Positions 41,526 through 51,339 are shown, numbered from the stretch's first letter. The stretch: 64,000 nucleotides of DNA from an uncultured Lachnospiraceae bacterium (GCA_947177165.1 CAMWTP010000027.1:1-64000), one strand, 5' to 3'. Numbers and translations are program-made. Notes: generated by a model from the letters alone, not told the origin.

Positions 41526-42544
41526 ATCGTTACTCCCTTTTCGCCATCCCTGATCCCGCCGATCACATAGCAAGTCTCGCCGGCTGTCCTGATAGCCTCC
41601 ATCGCCTTGTCCACATCGGCGGAATCGACTGCCACAATCATACCGATCCCCATATTGTATGTATTATACATCATGTGTTCGTCTATACCGCCCTTTTTCT
41701 GCAGCAGCCTGAAGATCGCGGGCACCTCATAGCTGTCCTTTCTGATCTCCGCATGCACACCGTCATGAAGCATCCTAGGCACATTCTCATAGAACCCGCC
41801 GCCTGTAATATGACTGCACGCCTTGACCGTGACACCGCTGTCCTTTATGCTTCTCAGCGCTTTTACATAGATAATCGTGGGCTCGATCAGTGCCTCGCCG
41901 AGCGTTTTTCCCAGCTCATCATAGTACGTATCCAGACTCTCCTTCGTCATATCAAACACTTTTCTGACAAGGGAAAAGCCGTTGCTGTGCACGCCGCTCG
42001 ACGCGATGCCGATCAACACATCGCCTACCCTGAGATCCGCACCTGTAATCAGATCTTTCTCATCAACCACACCCACAGCAAATCCTGCAAGGTCGTACTC
42101 GTCCTCCGGCATCAGCCCCGGATGCTCTGCAGTCTCACCGCCGATCAGCGCCGCACCGCACTGCCTGCATCCCTCCGCCACGCCTTTTACGATCGTCGCG
42201 ATCTTGGCCGGTTCATTCTTCCCGCAGGCAATATAATCGAGGAAAAATAGTGGCTCACCACCCGCACAGGCGATATCGTTGACACACATCGCCACACAGT
42301 CAATGCCGACTGTATCGTGCTGGTCCATCAAAAATGCCAGCTTAATCTTGGTCCCGACCCCGTCTGTACCTGAGACAAGCGTCGGCTTTTCCATATCCTT
42401 GAACTTCTCCATGGAGAACGCTCCTGAGAAGCCTCCGATACCCCCAAGCACCTCCGGCCGCATCGTTTCTTTCACGTATTTCTTCATAAGCTCCACGGAC
42501 TGATATCCGGCTTCAATATCAACGCCTGCGTTCTTGTAATCCAT
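41519..42544 (-). CDS. purM: Phosphoribosylformylglycinamidine cyclo-ligase
   Basis: AIR synthetase, 341 aa, ATP-dependent ring closure in purine synthesis. GTDGVGTKIKLAF and CVAMCVNDIACAGGEPLFFLDY are the family signatures. 71 bp after purE, overlapping purN. Confidence 0.96.
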   Translation of the reverse strand: MDYKNAGVDIEAGYQSVELMKKYVKETMRPEVLGGIGGFSGAFSMEKFKDMEKPTLVSGTDGVGTKIKLAFLMDQHDTVGIDCVAMCVNDIACAGGEPLFFLDYIACGKNEPAKIATIVKGVAEGCRQCGAALIGGETAEHPGLMPEDEYDLAGFAVGVVDEKDLITGADLRVGDVLIGIASSGVHSNGFSLVRKVFDMTKESLDTYYDELGKTLGEALIEPTIIYVKALRSIKDSGVTVKACSHITGGGFYENVPRMLHDGVHAEIRKDSYEVPAIFRLLQKKGGIDEHMMYNTYNMGIGMIVAVDSADVDKAMEAIRTAGETCYVIGGIRDGEKGVTIC

Positions 42545-42615
42545 AACTTCCTCCTATTCAAAGTCCCGCATCAGTTCTGCCGATGCCATTACAGGCAGGA
42601 CTGATGCTGTATTTG

Positions 42616-43125
42616 CTATTTCCTGAGATATTCCTGATATCCTATCTCCTGCAGCTTTGCGTCCTTTGCCATGACCTGCTCTTTCAGCTTTGCAGAATAG
42701 TCCTTAAGCTTCGCGAGCAGACTGCTGTCCGATGTCGCGAGAATCTTTGCCGCGAGCAGTCCGGCATTTGCACCGCCATTGATCGCCACTGTCGCCACGG
42801 GAATGCCCGACGGCATCTGCACGATGGAATACAGCGAATCGCGCCCGCCGAGTGATGTTGTGTGCATCGGAATGCCGATGACCGGCATCGGAAAGATCGC
42901 AGCGCACATTCCCGGCAGATGGGCTGCCATTCCCGCCCCCGCGATGATCACCTTAAACCCTCTCTCCTCCGCAGTTTTCGCATATTCAAAGAACACATCC
43001 GGCTCTCTGTGTGCTGAGATGATTGTCATCTCATAGGAAACTCCGAGTTCCTCCAATATATCTGCTGCCTTTGCCATGATGGGCATATCCGAATCAGAAC
43101 CCATCACAATACCAACCTGCGCCAT
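42616..43125 (-). CDS. purE: N5-carboxyaminoimidazole ribonucleotide mutase
   Basis: Class I PurE, 169 aa: VGIVMGSDSDMP, SAHREPD with the catalytic His, and AGMAAHLPGMCAA. No purK is seen next to it. First gene of the pur operon with its own promoter; no purine riboswitch (G-box) is recognisable upstream. Confidence 0.95.
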   Translation of the reverse strand: MAQVGIVMGSDSDMPIMAKAADILEELGVSYEMTIISAHREPDVFFEYAKTAEERGFKVIIAGAGMAAHLPGMCAAIFPMPVIGIPMHTTSLGGRDSLYSIVQMPSGIPVATVAINGGANAGLLAAKILATSDSSLLAKLKDYSAKLKEQVMAKDAKLQEIGYQEYLRK

Positions 43126-43174
43126 AGTTAACCTCCAATTTTATATGCCTTCACTTTTATTTCCAATCCCTTAT

Positions 43175-43203
43175 AGTTTACAAACAATACCCTCATACGT
43201 CAA
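43175..43203 (-). promoter_or_regulatory. Promoter of the purE operon
   Basis: Minus strand TTGACG (43203-43198), 17 bp, TAAACT (43180-43175), about 50 bp before purE. Confidence 0.65.
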
Positions 43204-43246
43204 CAAATTATTCCAAATTTTATAAATTTATATTTTACATCCATAA

Positions 43247-45325
43247 TCATCCACACTGGTCAAACGGCTCATTCAGCTCCTCTGTTCCCGCCAGCACAAA
43301 CCTCCCTTTTTCTATGATGGAGTACGCATGGCCCGCCTTGTCATACGCAATGATGGAACCTAACTCGTCATACGGGATCGTAATATCAGTGTGGCATGCA
43401 AAATATGCCTTCGAGGGCTCCGTCTTTCTCAATATCGAGACAGAATTGTCCTTTGCCACGACTTCCTTTCCGTCCTCATTAAAGACCCTGACCTCCTCAC
43501 TCCTTGAAAAGCAGGTATCGCCAACTGCAAAATGCGGTCCGGTCTTCTCTGCGATCAGGATCGGAAACAGGTTCGCGATGTCGTACTTCTTTGCCGTCAT
43601 ATACGCCGTTGTGTTCGTGCCGATCGCAAACTCTCCCATCGGAAGGGAATCATAGTGATATAACACATTCTCCTTGATATAAGCCCTGTTCTTCTCCTCA
43701 CTGTCAAAATTCGTACAGGTGTAATCCACGATCATGCCATCCTTAAAATCAATCTCCAGATTGTGATACTCGAGTTCGTTCAGAAATACGCGGCTGACAT
43801 GAAGCTTTCCGCACGTTCCCTCAAGCACTGGTGAGGTAAACACTTCTCCGACCGGAATATTGACATCTGCGACGCAATTTTCAAAGACAGCCTCCTTCTC
43901 CGGGTTCGAGACCGGATAAAGTGCCACGCGAAGATCCGTCCTGTTGCCGTTCATCCCCTTAATCTCCACATACGCTGCCGTGTTGAGCGTATCAATGATC
44001 GCCGCCTGGATGCGTTCATAAGTCTTGTAGTCAAGCGTGTTGAGCCTGATTGTCTCATCGAAGATTTCCACAAATCGCTCTCCGATACTCGGAACCGGAA
44101 ATGCTATGATCGTAAAGCTTCTCTCCTCCTCATTGATATAACTGCTGACTATGTCCTGCGACGCCCCCTTCAACTCTGCTGACAGCTTTTGCTGCCCAGC
44201 ATCCAGGCTGCACGCCTCATCCCTGGACTCCGGCGCAAAAGGAAGCTCGCCGAACACCTCAATGACCGCCGGACCCGCGTACACTGCCGCCTTTTCCTTC
44301 ACCGCCTCATAGGCAAGCTTAAGCACCTCCAGCTTTCTGTTTACAAGCTTTTTGTCAAGGAAAAGCGCAATGTCATCCTTATGGTCATACAGGAACTGCC
44401 TGTTGGCATCTGCCCCGAAATATCCTTTTTTGCGCACGACAGACTTGCCGAAGATATTGTTCTCACACCGATAGACCGTCGGTTTTAACCCCATCTTTGC
44501 AAAATTTGCGATCGCCGCCCTCACCACGCGCTCAAAGCCAAGCATATAGTGCAGATCAACGGTTTCCTTTTTGCCGAGGTCTATATGTGCCTTCTCAAAT
44601 CCGATGCGGTAGCCTTCCGTATACGTATCCGCCATCAGCTGGATGCGCTCGTCCGGCAGGGAGTTCAGATATTCTGCCATCTTCTCCACATCCGGTGACA
44701 CATACTCGCCGTACTGGTACAGATAGCTCAGGTCATTCAGATCGCTGTCCTCCACAATCCTGACTGCAAAGTCACAGTCTGCATCGACGAGACTGCGCAC
44801 TCTGTTGGCCGACGCCGTCTCCGAGTAATCACTCACAAACCAGTACAGCGTGTCCCTGATGTCATTTGTGTTGGGCACCGCTGCTTTCTCAGGCAGGGTG
44901 AGAAGCTCCGCCTCCGATTGTGTGTATGCAAACGCATTGTAAATCTCCACAAAAAGCTCCATGCGGATCACCAGGTCCTCAAACTCCTGCTCAAAGGCAT
45001 ACGGTATCATTGCCCTGATCTCTGTGTACAGAAAAGCCAGCAGCCTGCCCATGTCAAGCCCATACTTCCCGCAGGCATAGACTGGATTGGCATAGCTCTC
45101 TGCGTAGTGCGCATCCAGAATATCCGCGTACAATGCCCTGTTTTCCTTCCTCAGCTCCTCCAGTCCGGTAATCTTTCCTCTGTTGTCACAGGCTTCCGCC
45201 ACCAGCAGGATAAACTCCGCCACTTTCTTAAAATAATCCTTGTATTCCTCCGCCACTTCCTGTACTGCTGCAATCTCCCTGATTCTGCCACAGGAAAGCT
45301 CGTATCTTTCTCTTATAACTTCCAT
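43247..45325 (-). CDS. M29 family aminopeptidase with long N-terminal extension
   Basis: 692 aa, about 280 longer than classical AmpS/PepS. The C-terminal 400 residues carry M29 features: VEIKGMNGNRTDLRVAL, VFTSPVLEGTCGKLHV, LPMGEFAIGTNT and EKTGPHFAVGDTCFS, which hold the Glu/His/Asp metal ligands. The N-terminal part is helical and unrecognised. It starts 1 bp after a membrane protein gene, so they are coupled. Peptide hydrolysis is inferred from family. Confidence 0.85.
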   Translation of the reverse strand: MEVIRERYELSCGRIREIAAVQEVAEEYKDYFKKVAEFILLVAEACDNRGKITGLEELRKENRALYADILDAHYAESYANPVYACGKYGLDMGRLLAFLYTEIRAMIPYAFEQEFEDLVIRMELFVEIYNAFAYTQSEAELLTLPEKAAVPNTNDIRDTLYWFVSDYSETASANRVRSLVDADCDFAVRIVEDSDLNDLSYLYQYGEYVSPDVEKMAEYLNSLPDERIQLMADTYTEGYRIGFEKAHIDLGKKETVDLHYMLGFERVVRAAIANFAKMGLKPTVYRCENNIFGKSVVRKKGYFGADANRQFLYDHKDDIALFLDKKLVNRKLEVLKLAYEAVKEKAAVYAGPAVIEVFGELPFAPESRDEACSLDAGQQKLSAELKGASQDIVSSYINEEERSFTIIAFPVPSIGERFVEIFDETIRLNTLDYKTYERIQAAIIDTLNTAAYVEIKGMNGNRTDLRVALYPVSNPEKEAVFENCVADVNIPVGEVFTSPVLEGTCGKLHVSRVFLNELEYHNLEIDFKDGMIVDYTCTNFDSEEKNRAYIKENVLYHYDSLPMGEFAIGTNTTAYMTAKKYDIANLFPILIAEKTGPHFAVGDTCFSRSEEVRVFNEDGKEVVAKDNSVSILRKTEPSKAYFACHTDITIPYDELGSIIAYDKAGHAYSIIEKGRFVLAGTEELNEPFDQCG

Positions 45326-45326
45326 C

Positions 45327-45653
45327 TCAAATCACTCCTAAATATAATATGGTAACACTAGCTATTACTGCAAGTATATTCAAAAAAATACCGATAACCG
45401 GAAAAATCCGGAAAATATCTTTCTCCATCAGTGAGCGTATCCCCAGGACCAGCCCCGCCGCTGCGTAAATCATGGCGAGAAGCACCACAGCGCCATACTG
45501 CATGAGCGCAGTCCCTTCGTTCAGACAGGTCCGGTGAATCGCCAGACAAATCGAAATGCCCGCAACCAGCCCCAATATCGTTGACATGATACCCCACTTC
45601 GGGTTTTTCTTATCTGTAAAAATATACCCTTCCTTGCCAAAAATCCGAAACAT
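45327..45653 (-). CDS. Three-helix membrane protein (DUF6142-like)
   Basis: 108 aa. A short polar N-terminus (MFRIFGKEGYIFTDKKNPKWG) precedes three hydrophobic helices at about residues 25-45, 52-72 and 85-106. ATG 45653 follows GAGGAG; a longer frame from 45692 lacks a site. The stop adjoins the M29 peptidase start. Family function unknown. Confidence 0.75.
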   Translation of the reverse strand: MFRIFGKEGYIFTDKKNPKWGIMSTILGLVAGISICLAIHRTCLNEGTALMQYGAVVLLAMIYAAAGLVLGIRSLMEKDIFRIFPVIGIFLNILAVIASVTILYLGVI

Positions 45654-45783
45654 TTTCACTCCTCGCGTCCGCACACGGAATCCTGATTCCATGACAAATT
45701 AACCGTAAATAATTTTCCATGAATAATTTTGGAAATAATAATTTTTCATGGAAATGGGCATTCCGTATGAAATGCCCACCATG

Positions 45784-45936
45784 CTAAAATAATATCTTTG
45801 ATTTGCCTGCCAGCAGCCTGCCGCCGCTGATCAGGAGCATCACACCACTCGTCATTCCCACGACAATCGATACCACTCCCAACACAATCGAGAGCGTGCC
45901 TGCTCGTCCCATTGCCTTGTATACTCTCTCTTCCAT
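45784..45936 (-). CDS. Small membrane protein, 50 aa
   Basis: ATG 45936 follows GGAGGGGCAT. The translation begins MEERVYKAMGRAGTLSIV and continues with two short hydrophobic stretches (LGVVSIVVGMTSGVMLL, then a polar LLAGKSKILF end). Strong ribosome binding site, hydrophobic composition and position 40 bp after pyrE support a real gene. A GGGCATT/AATGCCC hairpin (about 45755-45777) follows. Function unknown. Confidence 0.6.
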   Translation of the reverse strand: MEERVYKAMGRAGTLSIVLGVVSIVVGMTSGVMLLISGGRLLAGKSKILF

Positions 45937-45976
45937 ATGCCCCTCCATTTCTATAATCAATCAATTCCCAGTATCC

Positions 45977-46651
45977 TTATTTCGCTCCGTACTGAGCATA
46001 GTACGCGTCAATCGATTCCTTCATCTTATCGTCGATGAGTACCCTGCCATTGTATACCTTGTTGTACAGGTGTTCCACAACCTCCTCCATCGTGACGATC
46101 GCACCTGTCTCGATGCCGTATATCTCACGGATCTCTGCGAGTGCATTCTGCTGTGTCCTGCCGCGCTCCTGCCGGTTCAGGCTCACCATCAGCCCCACAA
46201 TATCCACATTTGCCTGCGCCTTTAGAATCGGGAACGTCTCTTCAATTGATTTTCCAGAAGTTGTGACATCCTCTATGATGACGATCCTGTCCCCGTCGTT
46301 CAGATCGCTTCCAAGAAGGATTCCCACATCGCCGTGATCCTTGATCTCTTTTCTGTTAGAACAGTACCTGATCTCCTTGTGATACAGCTCACTAAACGCC
46401 ATCGTCGTCGCCACAGAAAGCGGAATCCCCTTGTATGCCGGTCCGAAAAGCACATCAAAATCCGACCCGTAATTGTCATAGATTGCCTTCGCGTAATACT
46501 CGCCGAGCTTTCTGAGCTGCGAGCCGGTGACATATGCCCCGGCGTTCATGAAAAACGGGGATTTTCTCCCGCTCTTCAATGTGAACTCTCCAAATTTCAG
46601 GACATTGCTGTCAACCATAAACTCGATAAATTCCTTCTTGTATTGTTCCAT
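45977..46651 (-). CDS. pyrE: Orotate phosphoribosyltransferase
   Basis: 224 aa. PRPP-binding motif VIIEDVTTSGKS, N-terminal KFGEFTLKSGRKSPFF and LFGPAYKGIPL. Converts orotate to OMP. ATG 46651 follows AAGGGG. 38 bp after pyrF, its pathway partner. Confidence 0.95.
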   Translation of the reverse strand: MEQYKKEFIEFMVDSNVLKFGEFTLKSGRKSPFFMNAGAYVTGSQLRKLGEYYAKAIYDNYGSDFDVLFGPAYKGIPLSVATTMAFSELYHKEIRYCSNRKEIKDHGDVGILLGSDLNDGDRIVIIEDVTTSGKSIEETFPILKAQANVDIVGLMVSLNRQERGRTQQNALAEIREIYGIETGAIVTMEEVVEHLYNKVYNGRVLIDDKMKESIDAYYAQYGAK

Positions 46652-46689
46652 CTTCCCCTTTACCTCCGTATTGTTTATCAATAAAATTC

Positions 46690-47679
46690 TTACCTGCCAA
46701 CGCCCGCAAATGCCTGGTCGATATCCGTGATCATATCAATCACCGCCTGTCTGGACGCATCCGCAAAGTTTGCAGGGCCGAACTTACTGTACTTCTCACT
46801 CTGGTATGCCGCGATAATCCCCCGCGAAGAGTTGACGATCGCGCCCAGCCTGTTCTCATCAAAGAAGTGGATCAGGTCTTTTCCGGTGCCGCCCTGTGCA
46901 CCATAGCCCGGCACAAGGATAAAGGATCTGGGCATCACCCTGCGAAGCACCTTTCCCTGCTCCGGATAAGTGGCCCCCACCACTGCTCCCACATAGCTGT
47001 AACCCTTCTCGCCCATGAGCTGCCCGCTCCACTCGGCAACTTTCTCGCCGACCACCTCATAGAGCGGTTTGTCCGAAAATGCGACCTCCCCGATGCCCTC
47101 GCCTGCCGCACCGGCCGTGACGCCAGTCTGCACCAGTTTATCCTGAAACTCTCCGCTGCCAGGATTTGACGTCTTGACAAGGATAAAAATTCCTTTCTTC
47201 TCCTCCTTGCATACATCGATAAAAGGCTGCACGCCGTCCGAACCAAAATATGGATTGACCGTCGCAAAATCCTCGTCAAAGCCTGCACACAGATTGCTGC
47301 CCACCTGCACTTTGCCAAGGTGCGCTGCCGCATATGCCGCCGAGGTCGAACCGATATCCCCCCGCTTGATATCGCCGATCACCACAAGCCCTTTTTCCCT
47401 GCAGTAATCGACAGTCTTCTTAAAAGCGATCAATCCCGGTATCCCGAATTGCTCATACATGGCAATCTGCGGTTTGACTGCCGGGATCAAATCGTGCGTC
47501 TTGTCGACGATCGCCTTGTTAAAAAGCCAGATTGCCTCCGCCGCGCCCTCCAGGGTCTCACCCTTCTCCGCAAAGGCGGCCTTCTTAATATGGTCAGGCA
47601 CAAACTTCATCGTCGGGTCGAGTCCTACCACGATCGGTGCTTCGGTTTTCTGAATCTTTGCTATCAGCTTATCAATCAT
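46690..47679 (-). CDS. pyrF: Orotidine 5'-phosphate decarboxylase, long (type 2) form
   Basis: 329 aa, the long bacterial type (about 300 aa) with PIVVGLDPTMKFVP and the catalytic tetrad region VVIGDIKRGDIGST. Makes UMP. GGAGG precedes ATG 47679. It lies 14 bp after nrdD and before pyrE, so all three probably share the NrdR-controlled transcript. Confidence 0.95.
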   Translation of the reverse strand: MIDKLIAKIQKTEAPIVVGLDPTMKFVPDHIKKAAFAEKGETLEGAAEAIWLFNKAIVDKTHDLIPAVKPQIAMYEQFGIPGLIAFKKTVDYCREKGLVVIGDIKRGDIGSTSAAYAAAHLGKVQVGSNLCAGFDEDFATVNPYFGSDGVQPFIDVCKEEKKGIFILVKTSNPGSGEFQDKLVQTGVTAGAAGEGIGEVAFSDKPLYEVVGEKVAEWSGQLMGEKGYSYVGAVVGATYPEQGKVLRRVMPRSFILVPGYGAQGGTGKDLIHFFDENRLGAIVNSSRGIIAAYQSEKYSKFGPANFADASRQAVIDMITDIDQAFAGVGR

Positions 47680-47693
47680 TTACTACCTCCATG

Positions 47694-50072
47694 TTATACC
47701 ACTTTATTTTGCTGCAACAGCTCGGCATATTTCCTTATATTAGATACATTAACATACTTCTGCTCTGATTGTCCAGCTACAATTACAAGCGTTGGTGCCT
47801 GACGCACCCCATATCTGACCGCGAGCTCCATATTTTCCTCCGCGTCAACTACCGTGTAGTCCACATTCTGTAAGTATTTCTTGGCGAGATTACAGTTCGG
47901 ACAAGTCTTCGTCGTGAACAGATATGTATTGCTTTTTCCCACATATTCCGGTGTCTGCTCCATCTGTCTGATTCCACCGATCCTGCTGACCTTTCCGATA
48001 TTGTTTCCCATTCTGTACTCTGTGCGGTTCTGATACTCCTGCAGTTTCCCGTCGTTCCAGTTCTGCACCGGTCTGTAGTAGCCTGTGATACGGCTGTAGA
48101 TCTCCGTGGTCCTCCCGCACTTCGGACACACCTTCTGCTCTCCTGTCAGATAACCATGCTCACTGCAGACCGAGTAGGTCGGTGACATCGTATAATACGG
48201 CAGCCTGTAATTCTCCGCAATCGTGCGCACCAGATTTGCCGCTGCCTTCCAGTCTGGAAGCTTCTCTCCCAGAAAAGCGTGGAATACCGTTCCCGATGTA
48301 TAGAGTGTCTGAAGTTCGTCCTGTATATCAAGTGCGTCAAAGATATCCGTCGTATAGTCAACCGGCAGATGGGACGAATTGGTATAATACGGCCGGTCTC
48401 CCTCATGCCCTGCAGTGATGATGTCACTCCACCGCTCCCTGTCATGCTTTGCAAGCCTGTAGGTTGTGCTCTCTGCCGGTGTCGCCTCGAGATTGTACAG
48501 GTCGCCATACTGTTCCTGATAGTCAGACAAGCGCTCGCGCATATGGTTCAGCACATCCTTCGCGAACTGCTGTGCCTCCCTGTGGGAAAGATCAGCCCGC
48601 AGCCACTTCGCATTGAGCCCCGCCTCGTTCATGCCAATCAGCCCGATTGTCGAAAAATGATTGTCAAATCTGCCGAGATAGCGCTTTGTGTATGGATACA
48701 GACCCTCATCCAAAAGCCTGGAGATCACGTTGCGCTTTATCTTGAGAGAACGCGCGCTGATGTCCATCAGACGGTCGAGACGCCTGTAAAAATCCGCTTC
48801 GTCCGATGCGAGATAAGCGATGCGCGGCATATTGACCGTGACAACGCCAACACTTCCCGTGCTCTCGCCCGATCCAAAGAAACCACCTGTTTTCTTGCGC
48901 AGCTCCCGCAGGTCAAGGCGCAGTCTGCAGCACATGCTGCGGACATCGGAGGGCTCCATGTCAGAATTGATATAATTCGAGAAGTACGGGGTCCCATACT
49001 TCGCAGTCATTTCAAATAACAGTCGGTTGTTTTCTGTGTCCGACCAGTCAAAATCGCGCGTTATGGAATATGTCGGTATCGGATACTGGAATCCCCTGCC
49101 GTTGGCATCGCCCTCAATCATCGTCTCGATAAACGCCTTGTTGACCATGTCCATCTCCGTTTTGCAGTCTCCGTAGGTAAAATCCATCTCCTCACCGCCC
49201 ACGATGGCCGGAAGGTTTGCAAGGTCATTCGGAACCGTCCAGTCCAGCGTGATATTGCTGAACGGCGCCTGTGTTCCCCAGCGGCTCGGCGTGTTGACCC
49301 CGTAAATAAATGCCTCAATGCATTTCTTGACTTCCTGATAGGAGAGGTTGTCCGCCTTTACAAACGGTGCGAGATACGTGTCGAAGGAGGAAAACGCCTG
49401 CGCGCCTGCCCATTCATTCTGCATAATGCCAAGAAAGTTTACCATCTGATTGCAGAGCACGGACAGATGTTTTGCCGGCGCTGATGTAATCTTCCCTGTA
49501 ATACCGCCGAGTCCCTCCTTGATCAACTGCTTCAGGGACCAGCCTGCACAGTATCCGGTGAGCATGGACAGATCATGGATATGAATGTCCGCGTTCCTGT
49601 GTGCATTTGCGATCTCCTCATCGTAAATCTCAGAAAGCCAGTAGTTCGCTGTGACAGCCCCGGAGTTGGACAGGATCAGTCCTCCGACAGAGTATGTGAC
49701 GGTCGAGTTCTCCTTCACACGCCAGTCCTCCACCTTCACATAGCTGTCCACGACCTCCTTGTAGTCGAGGATCGTAGATTTCATATTGCGCATCTTCTCG
49801 CGCTGTTTTCTATAGAGAATGTACGCCTTTGCGGCCTCCGCGTAACCTGCCTGCTCCAGAACTTTCTCCACACTGTCCTGAATATCCTCCACATGGACTC
49901 TGTCATCCTTTATTTTCCCCTGGATATCCGCCGTCACCCGCAGCGCGAGCAGATCGATGATATCCTGATTAAACTGCATCTGTGTCGCGTTAAATGCTTT
50001 GATGACTACACCGCCAATCTTGTCCAGACAAAACTCAGCCTCACTGCCATCCCTCTTAATAACCTGAAACAT
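47694..50072 (-). CDS. nrdD: Anaerobic ribonucleoside-triphosphate reductase with C-terminal glutaredoxin-like domain
   Basis: 792 aa class III reductase, oxygen-sensitive. N-terminal ATP-cone (residues 1-90), glycyl radical barrel, zinc site CSEHGYLTG..VCPKCGRT, and radical motif SRITGYYRPVQ. After about residue 715 there is an extra domain with TTKTCPNCNLAKKYL and VRYGVRQAPTLVIV, a thioredoxin/glutaredoxin fold with a CPNC active site that could supply electrons. The activase nrdG is not in the window. Two NrdR boxes cover the promoter. Confidence 0.95.
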   Translation of the reverse strand: MFQVIKRDGSEAEFCLDKIGGVVIKAFNATQMQFNQDIIDLLALRVTADIQGKIKDDRVHVEDIQDSVEKVLEQAGYAEAAKAYILYRKQREKMRNMKSTILDYKEVVDSYVKVEDWRVKENSTVTYSVGGLILSNSGAVTANYWLSEIYDEEIANAHRNADIHIHDLSMLTGYCAGWSLKQLIKEGLGGITGKITSAPAKHLSVLCNQMVNFLGIMQNEWAGAQAFSSFDTYLAPFVKADNLSYQEVKKCIEAFIYGVNTPSRWGTQAPFSNITLDWTVPNDLANLPAIVGGEEMDFTYGDCKTEMDMVNKAFIETMIEGDANGRGFQYPIPTYSITRDFDWSDTENNRLLFEMTAKYGTPYFSNYINSDMEPSDVRSMCCRLRLDLRELRKKTGGFFGSGESTGSVGVVTVNMPRIAYLASDEADFYRRLDRLMDISARSLKIKRNVISRLLDEGLYPYTKRYLGRFDNHFSTIGLIGMNEAGLNAKWLRADLSHREAQQFAKDVLNHMRERLSDYQEQYGDLYNLEATPAESTTYRLAKHDRERWSDIITAGHEGDRPYYTNSSHLPVDYTTDIFDALDIQDELQTLYTSGTVFHAFLGEKLPDWKAAANLVRTIAENYRLPYYTMSPTYSVCSEHGYLTGEQKVCPKCGRTTEIYSRITGYYRPVQNWNDGKLQEYQNRTEYRMGNNIGKVSRIGGIRQMEQTPEYVGKSNTYLFTTKTCPNCNLAKKYLQNVDYTVVDAEENMELAVRYGVRQAPTLVIVAGQSEQKYVNVSNIRKYAELLQQNKVV

Positions 50073-50143
50073 TTCGCATACTCCTTCACTTGATTCATTT
50101 TTAATCCATCTTAACAGATAGAAAAATCGAAGTCAATCGAACA

Positions 50144-50191
50144 CTACTAAATATTATGTGTTCACACAACATCAAATACAATATCTAGTGT
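50144..50191 (-). promoter_or_regulatory. nrdD promoter overlapped by paired NrdR boxes
   Basis: Minus strand ACACTAGATATTGTAT (50191-50176) matches the NrdR consensus at 14 of 16 positions; ACATAATATTTAGTAG (50159-50144) is a weaker second box, centres 32 bp apart (three turns). Promoter TTGTAT (50181-50176), 17 bp, CATAAT (50158-50153) lies inside the pair, so NrdR with ATP/dATP would block it. Confidence 0.82.
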
Positions 50192-50250
50192 TTTTATGAC
50201 TTCTGTGTCATAAATGAAATCTGTCTGCCGCACTGTATTCCAAAGGTTTC

Positions 50251-51315
50251 TCAACGCGTTCTCAAAAATTCATTTTCCTTTTTTGCCTGGGCATCGTCCG
50301 GATAAATCTGCAGATACTCCGCCATCATCGTCTTTGCCTGCGCAAAGTTTCCCGTGTACTCGTTTGCAACGATCAGGTTAAACTTTAACTGCTGCAGATA
50401 GTCCGAGGCTCCAATCGCAATTCCGCTCTCAAACGCCTCCACCGCCTCGTCATATTTTCCCTGATGCACCAGACAAATCCCGAGACTGTTGTAGATCGCC
50501 GCGTCCGGTTCGTTTGTGCCAAGATAAGTCTGATACACAACTGCCGCATAATTCATATCGCCAAGCTTCTCGTAGGTCTGTCCCAGGATCATTGAGAGCT
50601 TCGCGTCATTTTTGTTCACAAAAGGGTCCAGATACTTGCGGGCACTCTCGTAATCCTCAAGGTAATAGTTGATAACGCCTTTCTCGCCATCATCGAGGCT
50701 CTTCTCCTTTTTCGTCATAAATTCCTGTATATACGTTTTTCCCTGCTCACCGAACCCGGCCGCCTGCATCTCCACATAGGCATCGATCACAAGGTCAAGA
50801 TCGTTGGAGTCCAGATCGAACGCCTTCTCGAAATCCGCGACCGCCTCATCGTACCGGTTCTGCCGGAGGATTGCACATGCGCGCAGGTAATAGGCGTCCT
50901 TTTCCTTCTTCCTGAGCCCGATAATCGCCGAGTAGATTTTCTCCGCGTCGGCGTACTTGCCCTGCTTCATGTAGGCAGATGCCAGATAATAGTTCGTATC
51001 ATACACAAGCGCAGTGGGTCTGCTCTGCGCATTCTCGATCGACTTGAGAAACGCAGTCTCCGCCTCCGCGTAATTTCCAAGTCCCATATAGGCAATCCCC
51101 TGCCCTCTGTAGGAGAGCTCCATATCCTCGTTATTTAAAAGTGCCGCCTCAAAGCTCTCAAGCGCACCCTGAAAGTCATATGCCTCCACCAGCTGCATCC
51201 CGGCAAGGAGATTTGTGTTCTCTGGCGCCTTCTCACAGCCGTTCATCAGCAGGACTGCCGCGAACACAACGGCGCTCATCCTCATTGCGCGTATAATTTT
51301 TTGTCTTACAACCAT
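50251..51315 (-). CDS. TPR-repeat lipoprotein
   Basis: 354 aa. Lipoprotein signal ending LLMNGC, then about eight tetratricopeptide repeats (for example YRGQGIAYMGLGNYAEAETAF and YNSLGICLVHQGKYDEAVEAF). Extracytoplasmic scaffold for protein interactions. Third gene after a histidine kinase and a glycosyltransferase (24-bp gap). Function unknown. Confidence 0.85.
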   Translation of the reverse strand: MVVRQKIIRAMRMSAVVFAAVLLMNGCEKAPENTNLLAGMQLVEAYDFQGALESFEAALLNNEDMELSYRGQGIAYMGLGNYAEAETAFLKSIENAQSRPTALVYDTNYYLASAYMKQGKYADAEKIYSAIIGLRKKEKDAYYLRACAILRQNRYDEAVADFEKAFDLDSNDLDLVIDAYVEMQAAGFGEQGKTYIQEFMTKKEKSLDDGEKGVINYYLEDYESARKYLDPFVNKNDAKLSMILGQTYEKLGDMNYAAVVYQTYLGTNEPDAAIYNSLGICLVHQGKYDEAVEAFESGIAIGASDYLQQLKFNLIVANEYTGNFAQAKTMMAEYLQIYPDDAQAKKENEFLRTR

Positions 51316-51339
51316 AGTAATCCCTGTCGCACTCCCTTC

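Noticed and set aside
45746..45964. 72-codon minus-strand frame after pyrE
   Set aside because: Out of frame with the 50-codon hydrophobic gene that has the ribosome site; its translation is non-biological in composition.
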